From: Sitta carolinensis | Lineage: Eukaryota; Chordata; Aves; Passeriformes; Sittidae | DNA length: 64,000 bases | Assembly: GCA_032173965.1 (NCBI GenBank) | Contig: CM063284.1 | Location: 129,107,625-129,171,624 of the forward strand | Direction: 5' to 3' | Shown: in pieces, positions 25,451-35,488 of the stretch | How positions within the stretch are numbered: position 1 is the first letter of the stretch | How the letters are laid out: each line of letters opens with the position of its first letter | Notes under the pieces: model-generated | The model's input: only the letters and a program-made list of their open reading frames with translations | Told to the model about the DNA's origin: nothing | Databases searched by the model: none | Program-made: the position numbers and the translations under genes

Positions 25451-27136
25451 CCTTTTTCTTAATTAATTTGCCATATTTTCTCTCCTTACTTGCCAAGTGC
25501 CCATAATATTCATTGTGGAGGTCTAATTCTGGGAAGCCAGAGGGGCTGACCAGCAGAGAGGTCAAGACTGAAAGTCTGGTCCAAAGTGCTCCTAGATGGT
25601 GGGGACCTCCCAAGGAGAGAGCTCTTTGTTCTGCTTACCACAGGGTAACACTCTTCCATGGAGTCCAGGGGTAAAACTTCTTGCTGTGGCATCTAGGGAG
25701 CCCACTCTGACCCCGTGTTTGGTCACTGGCCAGTGCTGCCCATCTTTGGCTTAGGGGCATTTGCACATGAGGCTATACCTAGATTCAGCTCCCTTGGCAC
25801 AGTGCAACTCCGAACAGATATCAAAATATTTTATTCAGAATAACTCTAAGGATGCCAGAATCACAGCAATAAGCTGCCTTGGTCTCTCATGAGATACTGA
25901 CTAAAAGCTCGCCAGAGTTGATGGGCAGTGCTGTCACTACAAATGGGGTCCACAGCACTTCAAAACGATTAGAGCCAATTTTACTTGGGAACCGTCTCTT
26001 CCACGAGCTACCTATCAGTCACTCTGCTGGCACATTGCAGTCACACTGCTATTACAGCCTAGTCACAGTCCCATTACATGACAGTTGCTTTAGAGCACAG
26101 AGCAATCCCATCGCACTTACTTTATATTGACAGTTGTACGATGCCACTGTCATATCACAGATATTTCCTTGTCATAACTTAGCGACATTGTAGTCACACG
26201 GCAGATACTTTCTGAGAGCATGCTGAATCTTTTGCATGGAAAACTCTGATAATGGCAGTCACTGCTTGGTTATCTCTTACCTGTAGTTATGTCAAAAGCT
26301 TTTTGTGGTGGTCATTTCTGCTTGGTGCTTTGACTGTCTCGCAAAGCACTGTGGAAAAGTTTCCATTGCTGACTACAGACCAAGTCCTGGATCCTCAGAA
26401 CCACTTCAATGTTAAATTACATTGAAGCTAATTATCTTTACAGCCAATTTTATATATGATAGATGCTGCTTAATCTTGCTGTTGAAACACTGTAGGCATT
26501 TCCTGTGAATTTTGAATTGCTGCCCTTATTAAATCTATATGAATAATTAACCATATAATTCTGTTTGCATGTTTTCACAAATAAAAAGAACCACCTTTTT
26601 TCCAAAATTTTCAACATATAATTTCTCTTTTCAACTTTGTCTCCATTGTATTGCATGTACTTGAAAACCAGCATATGAGTTGAGTATCAATACTGTTCAA
26701 ATGGCATAATCCTGCTCACTCATTCGCTGAGGATTCCAAGGAGAAGCCATCACTGCTGCTAATGTTTTTCTCTCAGGTTTTTAGAACAAATTGCTACACT
26801 GGAAACTGGAACAGATTTTAAGAGGCATTCCCCCATGTGTCTTTGAAAAGTAATCTTTTCCAGCTATTATATCACAAGAATATTTAGAGAGGTAAAGAAG
26901 CAATATATGGTCTAGGTGAGAGAGTTTAAAATCTCCATTTCTGTCAATGGAGATTTTGGAGTATTGCCATTCCTGTATATTTCTCTGAATATTACAAAAT
27001 CTTTTCCCTAAATCTCCACCACAACATACCAGCAAGGAAATTTTGTCCTAATTCAGTTCATCACCAAAACTCATCAGCATGAATTATTTCACCCCAATCC
27101 CTCCTCCAGTTACATAACACTTCCCAGCACAGAAGA
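25451..27136. other. unique non-coding DNA with a small hairpin
   Basis: No gene seen. An inverted repeat with 12-bp perfect arms (26928-26939, AAAATCTCCATT; 26946-26957) and a 6-nt loop TCTGTC is present. The frames at 25879-26130 and 26781-27035 show no domain. Confidence 0.55.
26928..26957. repeat. small inverted repeat, 12-bp arms
   Basis: AAAATCTCCATT (26928-26939) is the exact reverse complement of 26946-26957, with TCTGTC as the loop. No flanking repeat. Confidence 0.75.
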
Positions 27137-27177
27137 AATTATTATTATTAATAATAATAATAATAGTAATAATAATA
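27137..27177. repeat. (AAT)n microsatellite
   Basis: ATTATTATTA followed by AATAATAATAATAATAGTAA and further AAT units. The run changes strand phase from ATT to AAT in its middle and has one G interruption. Confidence 0.9.
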
Positions 27178-29314
27178 CCCTCCTCCATATTATTCTCTTT
27201 GTCTGCCTTTGATACTGTAATGAAGTATTGATTCTATGAGTAAGTGTCCAAATATCTTGTCCAAATAATCTTGGGACTCATTATTGGAAGACTGGCCTTT
27301 GTCCCATGTTCCCAGCCCTATGGTTGGACTTCATTACTGAACCTACACATCACTTCCTTCAAGCACTGACCTGGATATAACAGAATAATTTTTTCTTAGT
27401 GGTAGGCAATGTCTGCTGAAGACAATATAATGTTTAGTTTTTAATTGTAAGTTGTGAGGAAAAAAATAATTTTAGGTCTTTCTTTTAATTATTTTCTTAT
27501 AAATCCTAGCTTCCATTTTATTTAAATTTTGTTAAATTTTTGCTAGTTTCCCCCCTTGATTTCCCAAAAGCTGTTTGCTTTAAATTATCTCAAAGAGATG
27601 TGCTGGTCCTCCTCAGGGGTTGTTTCTATATATTCAAAGAAGCAGTTCACTGCAGTAGATGTCATACCACAGTTTACCCATTCTGGAAGGGGGACTGATT
27701 TTTAATACAGGCTGATGCTTTGATTTGCTTTCCTGTTGTTGCATTGTGGCATTATCTTCTAATTCTTCAGCTGGTGTAGTTGAGATGTGACTCTAAGTTC
27801 CTTCCCTATATATCTTGTTTTCAAATGTTCTTGTTCACAAAATAAAAAAAAAATGCTACAGTTTGCATCAAAGCTTTATAAAATTCAAAGGCAAAGGCTG
27901 CCCTTGGAGACTTTATCACTGATACCAGTGGTGGCAATATGGATTTTGAAGCCCAAATTTTAAAATTACAATCTCTTTGCTTTTTGACAGGGGTCAGACT
28001 TGAGTATGACAATGTCAGTTGTATGAAAACTAAAACATTTTTACAAGAAAATCTAGCAGAAACCATACAGGTTTTGTATATGAATACTTTATAGACCATC
28101 TACTTGTGCCAGTGCTTATAAATGACATAGGTACATGGTGTGCTAATGCAAAACCACATTAAACAAGAAGCCTGATGTTCTGATGATGATCTAGCATTTA
28201 CTGTAGTTGATAACATTAACACATACTCATTTTTAGCACTGCATTAGTAAGTCTCTTGAAATAAAATTGAAAATTAAATAATCTCAGTGTAAAGTCAAAT
28301 TAAAAAAGAAGAAATAAGAATTAAATTATCCCACAAAAAAAGAGATTATATTAATACAAATGAAAAAGGAGCTAATCAAGAAGAGGAACCTGAACACCCA
28401 CAAAGAAGTTTGCAAGCCGTCCTACATTTATTTTATTCTTATGAATACAGAGATAATATCTGATGACGAATGAACACAAAAAACTAAATCCTACTTGTAC
28501 TGCTGCATGAATAGAATCAGAAGCAGCCATATTATGCTGACCTGCCAAGTGAAGACTTACAGTGATTTCCCTCTTCACAGCACATTGCATTCTTACACCG
28601 CAGATGCAGTCAGCATGGGGCAGATCTGCAGCCATTCAGTGGTCTCCAGCTTCAAGACTTCTCCCAGAAAACAACATGCAACAGATGAACATGTAGTCTT
28701 GTTTTGAGGCTTTATATGGCAGATTTTGCACTAAAAACCTTATGTTTTTTTAGGCCTCAAGAACTCACCTCCAAAATTCAGACCTCAGCCCATGAACTGC
28801 AATGTGGTCTGTGCCAGCTTCCAAGAAATTGCTCAGGAAGTAGACAGTCTTTCCAGAATACTCCATCTCTATATACAATTTTCCTAGCACCTCAAAACAA
28901 ACATATTTTTTCTCACTTTGGAGGAAAATTGGTTGAAAGCATCTGTTTTTCATGCCTCCACACTTTTTTAATTTAAAGAGCAAACCCAGAAATATATTGC
29001 GGAACTAATATGGGCTACAGTCTTTTTACACTCATATGTACTATCTGTAACTGAAGCAATAAAACTTTCAAATACAAACGACCTTTTTTATGTCCACTTT
29101 TATTTGTCTACCATTCAAATAATAAAGAAAGTCTATAAAATAGTTCTACTCTGTAACTTGTGGAGTTAAATACAACTCACCAAAATAATGAAGGAACAAC
29201 GTTCTTTTAAATATAGATCCGGTTGTAACTTAATTAAAGAAGTTAAATACATTCCATTGCTATGAGGCACTTCACAGCAATACACAATTTATTATCCAGA
29301 ATTAGTCACTGGGT
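27178..29314. other. unique AT-rich non-coding DNA
   Basis: No gene or repeat recognised. Frames in 28372-28983 overlap on both strands and have no recognisable domain. Confidence 0.55.
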
Positions 29315-29330
29315 AAAAAAAAAAAAAAAA
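29315..29330. repeat. A16 homopolymer
   Basis: A run of 16 A. No retroposed gene or LINE could be recognised immediately upstream, so I do not call it a poly(A) tail. Confidence 0.9.
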
Positions 29331-30576
29331 GACAGTCAATGTTTGCTGTTTTGGATTAAGGTTGTAGAAATGTAGGATGCTACCAATTTATTTTGTTGTT
29401 ATTTTTAAACCATTTAGCAATTAATTTCAAGAAATTGTAAGCAAAGCAAGGAGTTGATTCTTGGATTCTTTTTGTTCATGCAGATAATTTAATCGTACTT
29501 CTATATATTTCAAAATATAAAAATATGTTAAAAAGTTTCAAGTATGCTTTCATTGTTAAAATGTTTATGAATAGGTTCATTTATGTATTGAAAATACCTT
29601 GTATTTTGGGTTGTTATGAGCAGTATTCTGCTTATCACTTGGCATTATATGATTCGTGTGTAGTGTTGTGTACTACTCAGGTTAAAAGTATACAGAGCCA
29701 GTATAAATGTCATATAATTTACAGCAAGGAATCCTGGACTAGAGAGCTGTTCTGTCTCTCTGGTTGCAGAAACTCTAGCTGGGTGACTGGCCAGCACATC
29801 AGAGAAATGTCTGCACCCATGGGGCCTTGGCCTGCCCATGGCTGTGTCATTACTCAGCCAAGCTCTGCCCATGCCAGAGCACACATGCTGCAGGACTAGC
29901 TGGCCAAAAAAGATGATTTCACAGGTCATGTGCAATGCAGACCTCATTTAACTCATTTAATAAAAAAATTAGCTGTTCTGGATCTACAGATTGTGTTGAA
30001 CATTTCCTGAGTCAAAAGAAAAAAGGCTTCTGACTAAATCTGACCACAGTTCCAGAAAAAAACCAAAAACCAATACTTGCTTTACACAGAAGTAGGATTA
30101 GAGGGTTTTGCTCAGAAAATTAACTTAAAAACTTGGAGATTGTCTTCCCTTTGTATTATAATGATGCCATGACTGTGCATTGCAGAAGGTTCCTTAGTTA
30201 TGTCCACAAACTTGCTCAAAGAAGCCCAGAGTTTGAAGAAGACAATACAATGATTTACTATTTGATTTTCCAGAGAATAGACATGGGGTGGATTAGAAAA
30301 TTCCAGTGTGATTTTTTAAAATAGTTTTAGGTAAATTGGGAAATAGCAAAACACCTGGGGGTCAGAGGGACAAGTATAAGAGGGAACATACCAAAAAGCA
30401 AGTAGGAGCTACAGTGAAGATTTAAAAGTCATGGTGGAACTCTGGGTACTAAATAACAATTGTGAGCCAAGAGGAAATATAATGTTTCTGAGACACACAT
30501 GACAAGACAGAAATAATTAAAATAGAAACTCAATGCAAAATTATTCAGTGCCTGAAAAAGGTGCTTCCATGAACTA
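29331..30576. other. unique non-coding DNA
   Basis: No gene seen. The 124-codon frame at 29525-29899 shows no domain and is crossed by a 100-codon frame on the other strand. The region just upstream of the pogo-like relic could hide its DNA-binding N-terminus, but I could not recognise a helix-turn-helix there. Confidence 0.5.
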
Positions 30577-30672
30577 TCACAGATTGCCAGAAACATAGAA
30601 TGGCTGAGATTGGAAGGCACCTCTGGAGGTCATCTAATCCATCCCACTTGCTCAAGTAGAAATATAAGTTGC
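30577..30672 (-). mobile_element. CR1 LINE 3'-end fragment
   Basis: AACATAGAATGGCTGAGATT, GGAAGGCACCTCTGGAGGTC and ATCTAATCCATCCCACTTGC match the complement of the CR1 3' end (AATGG.TGAG.TTGGAAGG, ACCTCTGGAGGTCATCT). It covers less than 100 bp and has no coding part. It lies about 150 bp before the first readable part of the transposase relic and may have inserted into that older element, cutting off its N-terminal part. Confidence 0.85.
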
Positions 30673-30825
30673 AGAACATGGGCACCAAAAAAACAAAAAA
30701 GGATAGAACTCTTGTTGCACAGGAAATCATTACATGAAGATCTTATGAAATAGCACAAGCATGACAAATTACATGGCAAAAGTTCAAAATCAGTAATGAC
30801 TTGTACATAAAGATGATGTGTCTTA

Positions 30826-31687
30826 ATGGTTTTTGCTAAAGAGAAGGGCTTCATTTTGCCAACACGTACCTTCCAGCTTCAGCAAAAAAGTCATTGCATT
30901 CCAGCAGTATGTGATTGGATTGCATATAAAGGTCATGATTACCTGCTGAGCCAAATGGGAAATATAGATGAGACACCAGTTTCCTTTGATGAGCCATCCA
31001 ATAACGTCATTGAAGAAATAGGCACAAAATCCGTCATCATCAAAACTTTGGGGAATGAAAAAATGTGCATTACAGTAATGCTGGCAGTGTTAGCAGATGG
31101 TATAAAATTGCCACCGTATGTGATCTTGAAGCGGAAAACAATGCTGAAGGACCAGCTGCCTACTGGAATAATTGTTAGGTGTCAAAACTAAGGATGGATG
31201 TCTACAGACTTAATGAAGGATTGGCTGAACATCGTTTGGAACAGGAGACCAGGTGTGCTGGTACACAAAAGGAGAATGCTTGTTCTAGGTACACTCAAAG
31301 GGTATCTAACACCAGCGTTGAAGTATATCGTTGGAGGAAAGAATGCATCCCTTGCAGTTGTACCAGTAGGAATGTCACAACTGTAGTTGCCTGATGTAGC
31401 AGAAAGCAAGCCCTTTAAAGAACGCTTGTAGCCTTTATGGCTCTTGGCACGAGATCCTGCTGCAACTCCTACAGGGAAGATGAAGTGCATCACAGCTTTG
31501 TCATTGGATCAAGACAACATGGGATCAGATAAACCCAGATGTTGTCACTGAATGGTTTAGGAAAGACTATTTCAAATTCCATGAGAGGATCCAATGATGA
31601 TTTGTGTTCAAAGAGGAAGATGAGGGTGATGAAGATACTAAACGTGGGAAAGAATTTGAAGATGGTGAAGAGAGTGACAGTGATTGA
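30826..31687 (+). pseudogene. pogo/Tigger-like DDE transposase relic
   Basis: This is the decayed catalytic domain of a pogo-type cut-and-paste transposase (IS630-Tc1-mariner group). One frame runs 30826-31431 with in-frame stops at 31189-31191 and 31384-31386. Visible motifs are NIDETPVSFD (first Asp, codon at 30967), TVMLAVLADGIKLPP, VILKRKTM, GWMSTDLMKDWL, WNRRPG, and LPDVAESKPFKERL (third Asp, near 31393). The second catalytic Asp, expected in a motif like LLVWD, is Gly (codon 31288-31290, in LVLGTL). The stop at 31384 replaces the Gln of the usual LQPLD motif. With the mutated site counted, the second and third acidic positions are 34 residues apart, as in DD34D-type pogo elements. After a stop at 31429 and frameshifts near 31490-31580 the tail continues as WDQINPDVVTEWF, ISNSMRGSNDD and an acidic end, EEDEGDEDTKRG to a stop at 31685. 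The helix-turn-helix N-terminus and terminal inverted repeats were not found. It is a dead copy. Confidence 0.88.
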
Positions 31688-32186
31688 AGTGATTATGCTA
31701 GATGGAAAATTTAAACTGCAATAGTAATAAACCATTAAAGATGAAAATAAACTAAATTCAGGCAAATAATGAAATTTTATCCTTGTATGTTGGTTACAGA
31801 TATGTAATAAACTAATTTGTTTATAACCTTTTTTTTTTTAGGGATGTTATTTTTAATTAAAATTCATTGTCCCTGGGTAGGATGAGATATTTTCTATAAC
31901 TTAAAAATGCTATGAAAACTTTTAATAGATAATATTTGAGAAAGCAGAATTAGATGAAAAAATCTTAGGAGCTAGCAAAAGCAGTTTGTCTCCAAACTAT
32001 TTACCAATCTGTTATGTAAATAGAATGTTTGTCAAATTATTTTTAAAAAAGAGCCAACAACAAACAAGCTTTCCAACTAGTACTGCTACTGGACTGAATG
32101 ATAAATTCCCCAAGTTTGGGGAAGGCAAGCAGGAGGATTTGTTGTCAATAAGGTTCAAAGCCTTGCCCAGTGTTGATATTCATGAA
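31688..32186. other. AT-rich non-coding DNA downstream of the pogo-like relic
   Basis: AATAAA-type words (about 31727 and 31807) follow the transposase stop and could be remains of the element's polyadenylation signals. A matching terminal inverted repeat was not found, so the 3' border of the transposon is unknown. Confidence 0.4.
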
Positions 32187-32232
32187 AACTCAAGGAAATA
32201 ACCCAAGGTTGCTTGGGTTATTTCCTTGAGTT
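32187..32232. repeat. perfect hairpin, 21-bp arms, 4-nt loop
   Basis: Bases 32187-32207 (AACTCAAGGAAATAACCCAA and one more G) are the exact reverse complement of 32212-32232, with GTTG as the loop. The 12-bp word GTTGCTTGGGTT occurs at 32208-32219 and again at 32230-32241, so an inverted and a direct duplication overlap. This fits a replication slippage or template-switch event better than a transposon end, as no matching copy was seen elsewhere in the window. Confidence 0.95.
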
Positions 32233-32623
32233 GCTTGGGTTTGCTTTGGCAACCTGTAAAGTGTGACACAAAAAGGCCAGCCTGGTTGTCCTCACTCAAA
32301 CCAAAACCAATAAGCTGTCATTGCACACCTTCATCTCTGAAAATCTGGGGATCTGGAGAGTTCACAGATAAGCTCCTTCAGAGACAGTTGGAGAAGGACG
32401 TTACTACCAAGACTTTGATCCTTATTGAAAACTTTCCAGAACAGATCCAGCTCTTGTGTTTTCCCTTTGTGCAATGAGGCCGTTGTCTGCAAGCAGCACA
32501 TCTAGAAGGTTAGAGCTGAAAGCCATGGAAATCTGACCCTGGAAATCAATAGCCCAGCAGATGCCAAAGCTGTGCTGTAGAACTCTTAAAAAAGTCAGTG
32601 TCCAACTTGTAACCAAACATGTG
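32233..32623. other. non-coding DNA between hairpin and LTR; weak transposase-like frame
   Basis: The plus-strand frame 32226-32477 contains TDKLLQRQLEKDV then TKTLILIENFP. This faintly recalls the second catalytic block of Tigger/jerky transposases, where a phrase such as LLLIDNAPGHP follows a WF..F.P.VE segment. The match is too weak to call, and no flanking motif supports it. Confidence 0.25.
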
Positions 32624-32742
32624 TGTCATGGTTTCAATTTGAAACTGGGCAGAAACACCAATTTCTGTTCTGGTTTAATTTTGCCAATTTCAAAGGTTCT
32701 AATCAAGAGCCAAAGCAGGCTTAAGCTTAAAAGTAATAAGAC

Positions 32743-32748
32743 TTTATT
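32743..32748 (-). promoter_or_regulatory. AATAAA polyadenylation signal of the LTR
   Basis: TTTATT on the plus strand gives AATAAA in the sense of the LTR, about 120 bp before its 3' terminus. This is where an R/U5 poly(A) signal is expected. Confidence 0.5.
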
Positions 32749-33161
32749 AGCTAACACTAAAAAAAAGAAAAACAACAAGAATGAGGATGGAACCTTCAAA
32801 ACACTCTTCCTCCCTCCCCACAACCCTTTTTTTTCTCTTAACCAACAATGTAAAGACAACAACACTCAGAAATCTCAGTCAGTTTTTCATCTCTACAAAT
32901 AGTCTTTCTTTAGTTCATTTAGAGAGAAAAGTATTCTTTGCTAATGCTATGGAAAGCTCCCCACAAGGAAAAAAAACTCTTGTGGCTTCATTTTCTCACA
33001 AACCACAGGTGCTCGAGATCTGCTTTTGTGAAGTCTTTCCCATCTTTCACAGTTTTTCTTCACAACTGAGCTTTTGGTCCATATTAGCTTATTGGGGTGC
33101 TATTTTAAGGAATGAGCCTTTCCAGCATCCTTTCACTCATCTCTGGGAACAGAGGTCTTCC

Positions 33162-33170
33162 CCTTTTATC
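33162..33170 (-). promoter_or_regulatory. TATA-like box of the LTR
   Basis: The minus strand reads GGGATAAAAGGGG. The core GATAAAAGG resembles a retroviral TATA box and lies about 0.42 kb upstream of the AATAAA word, a plausible R-region spacing. Function not demonstrated. Confidence 0.35.
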
Positions 33171-33700
33171 CCTGGGGCCAAGGTTTCTCATCAAACTTCT
33201 AACACTGTTGCCTCTGCTCATGATTGTGGCTAGAACGCTACCAACCCCCCCAAATCATTCCATGAACTTACTGAGGAGAACCCAAAGTCTGATATGTCAA
33301 GTATATCTTTACCATAGCTTCACAAAATAATTTTACTGCCTAAGCTTAAGACAAACTTCAAAATCCTTCAATTTAAAATCTCTTTTCTTACCAACTTCAA
33401 TTTCATGTGTTTTTCCTTACAAAATTTCACCTCCCCTTTTATTTTCTTAGCCTAAGAGAGAATTAGTGTTCTTCCAGTATGAAGTTTTGTAATGCTGAAA
33501 CAAAAAAGTCAATTTTGTCCAAGTCGTGTATCAGAAACAACCTCTCTCTCTCTGCGTCTTTTTGCTGACCATGTGCTCTTTTTGCCGACTCCATGTGAGC
33601 TGTGCCGGCTGTTCCCAGTCTGAAATGGGGCTCAGGGCTGCTCCTGGCTTCGAGGCCACCTTTAGCACGAACTATGGGGGTCACCGTGCTGGTGCCCATG

Positions 33701-34049
33701 CTCAGCTCCTTTGGTGCCCATCCAGGTGCTGTCCCATGCTCAGCTCCTTTGGTGCCCATCCAGGTGCTGTCCCCATGCTCAGCTCCTTTGGTGCCCATCC
33801 AGTGCTGTCCCCATGCTCAGCTCCTTTGGTGCCCATCCAGGTGCTGTCCCCATGCTCAGCTCCTTTGGTGCCCATACAGGTGCTGTCCCCATGCTCAGCT
33901 CCTTTGGTGCCCATACAGGTGCTGTCCCCATGCTCAGCTCCTTTGGTGCCCATACAGGTGCTGTCCCCATGCTCAGCTCCTTTGGTGCCCATCCAGGTGC
34001 TGTCCCCATGCTCAGCTCCTTTGGTGCCCATCCAGGTGCTGTCCCCATG
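33701..34049. repeat. 39-bp minisatellite, nine units
   Basis: Nine head-to-tail units start CTCAGCTCCTTTGGTGCCCA and end GTGCTGTCCCCATG. Units start at 33701, 33739, 33778, 33816, 33855, 33894, 33933, 33972 and 34011. Units 1 and 3 are 38 bp (each lacks one base); the others are 39 bp. Units 5, 6 and 7 share the variant CCATACAGG where the others have CCATCCAGG or CCATCCAGT. A tenth unit breaks off after CTCAGC at 34050. Because 39 is a multiple of three, several frames stay open through the array and give 13-residue periodic peptides. These are by-products, not a gene. Confidence 0.97.
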
Positions 34050-34129
34050 CTCAGCCGCTCCCGATGCCGACACAGCCTCAGGCCAGCGTGGTTTGTTGGT
34101 TCTCCTGGCACAAAAGCTCTGCAGGCTCT

Positions 34130-34300
34130 GCCGGCTCCTTTGCCCCTCCCGGCCGGGCCCGGTGGGTTCCTCGGGGAGGGCTCGGCAGCCGCTCCCGCCC
34201 CTCCAGGAGCGGAGAATCCCGGCCGGGCCGAGCGGGCCCGCCCGCACCCGGCCCGCCGCCGCCTCCCCCCAATGGGCCAGGGCCGAGAGAGGGCAGAGGT
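34130..34300. promoter_or_regulatory. CpG-rich block in the 5' part of the LTR
   Basis: This is the only dense cluster of CpG in the window, with words such as CCCGGCCGGGCCCGG, GCGGGCCCGCCCGC and CCGCCGCC. CCAAT-type words lie beside it (CCCCAATGGG near 34266-34275; CATTGGTCCAAT near 34378-34389). The combination resembles a TATA-less, NF-Y-type promoter or enhancer inside an LTR. A host promoter is less likely because the block lies within the TG...CA borders and no exon is visible nearby. Confidence 0.5.
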
Positions 34301-34446
34301 GTGTGCTCTGACAGCCGGGAGGGAAGAGACCTTCCCGGGCTTCTTTCAAGGGGAATAAGAACTAGAAAATGCTTTCCCATTGGTCCAATAAAATGCCAAT
34401 CTCAAACCTAGCCAGCTCCCTTCCCTGGGCTGGTCAAACTAGGACA

Positions 34447-35146
34447 CTGTGTCTGTGCTGGGAATGGCCTTGTGAAGCAGCCTCCTGCAACAAAGGGCAC
34501 CACACAGTTGCCTGTGCTGCAGAAAGTGAGAAGCAGAGACACCAGCAACAAGGTCAAGAAAAGACAGGCATGAGCCAACAAAGTCTTTCCACTGACTTCA
34601 ACGGGGTTTGGATAAGGATCCTTGCAAATACTTTCTAACTCAAAGGTCAGCAGTGGAAAATTTGGATGTTTAATATTAGTCTCTTTTTTATAACAAAATA
34701 TTCTCAGCCTAAAAATTTCCAGGTGTCATTGTGTGGAGATCAATAGTCTTTGGCTGTGAAATCCACTTGCATTATAACTGGTTCCCCAGTACATTTATTT
34801 CTTCAGATATATATTGCCTTATTTATCCATTTATCCAGCTTTTCATTTGGTTGTTTTTGTTGTTTTTTTTCTAAACATGGGTACTGGATACAGAGAAACC
34901 AAGAAAATTCAAGACAAGGTCCAAAGCTGACCATTTCTTTCTTTCTTTTTTAATGAAGACTGTAAACCACTGCTGCTGATTTCAAAATGTGTGTCTACAG
35001 TTTATAAGCACATCGACCTCCCTGCCATTCTGTGATGGAGCCTTAGAAATCACACAATGCCTGTCACTATTTTTCAGATATTTAATAAATCTGGCTCAAT
35101 GATTTTCTGACAATTCTCTACCAAAATTATTCAGGCAGTCTGAGAA

Positions 35147-35153
<7 letters not shown>
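34447..35153. other. unique DNA; word typical of an ancient repeat at about 34580-34625
   Basis: TTCCACTGACTTCAACGGGG, then TTTGGATAAGGATCC, resembles the centre of the old sauropsid palindromic repeat (ATTGACTTCAATGGG, TTTGGATCAGG). Only this core is readable. The rest is AT-rich with no gene. Confidence 0.35.

Positions 35154-35178
<25 letters not shown>
35154..35178. repeat. A25 homopolymer
   Basis: An uninterrupted run of 25 A, followed by GGAAAGAAAGAAAAAGAG. It is the longest of three A-tracts within about 0.8 kb. No retrogene or LINE body was recognised upstream. Confidence 0.95.
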
Positions 35179-35470
35179 GGAAAGAAAGAAAAAGAGTCAA
35201 AACCACTGCTGTATGGATTCAATTTTGAGTCAATAAATTGTTGATTAATCTGGCTCATGGTGTGTATAAACTCAGGTTTAGCTCTATTGGTAATCATCTC
35301 CAGAGTGCCATACAGCTTCATGCTTTCATTTCACACCAAGGGAGCAAGGATTAAATCCCTAATGGAGAAGACACATAAACAGGTTTAGTCTCTGCAACAA
35401 GCACAGTCCCCATGGCAGCATATTTTTGTATACAGCATGTGAACGTGTGGAGAGAAAGGAGAGACTGGTT
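35179..35470. other. unique non-coding DNA
   Basis: Nothing recognisable lies between the first two A-tracts. Confidence 0.5.
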
Positions 35471-35488
35471 AAAAAAAAAAAAAAAAAA
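35471..35488. repeat. A18 homopolymer
   Basis: A run of 18 A in a purine-rich context (GAGAGACTGGTT before, GAAGGTGAAGG after). Confidence 0.95.

Larger units (their letters stand above)
32624..34446 (-). mobile_element. long solo LTR-like element of an endogenous retrovirus
   Basis: Read on the minus strand the element starts TGTCCTAGTTTGACCAGCCC (right end, 34446) and ends AACCATGACA (left end, 32624). These are TG...CA termini with ends like those of passerine ERV LTRs. Flanks are ATGTG (32619-32623) and CTGTG (34447-34451), a 5-bp target-site duplication with one mismatch, compatible with an ERVL-type insertion. Signals in sense order are CCAAT-type words near 34375-34403, a CpG-rich block, a nine-unit 39-bp minisatellite, a TATA-like GATAAAAGG (about 33170-33162) and AATAAA (32748-32743). 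No gag, pol or env remains are beside it, so it is a solo LTR or an LTR-only element. At about 1.82 kb it is long for an LTR. The class assignment is inference. Confidence 0.7.

Noticed and set aside
29525..29899. 124-codon plus-strand frame
   Set aside because: No domain recognised and a 100-codon frame runs opposite through the same bases.
33701..34049. CRISPR-like reading of regularly spaced repeats
   Set aside because: Units are contiguous with no unique spacers, and the genome is a vertebrate's.
33526..34411. Open frames of 200-270 codons on both strands with 13-residue repeats
   Set aside because: They exist because a 39-bp array and GC-rich DNA leave most frames open. The frames overlap on both strands and lie inside an LTR-like element.
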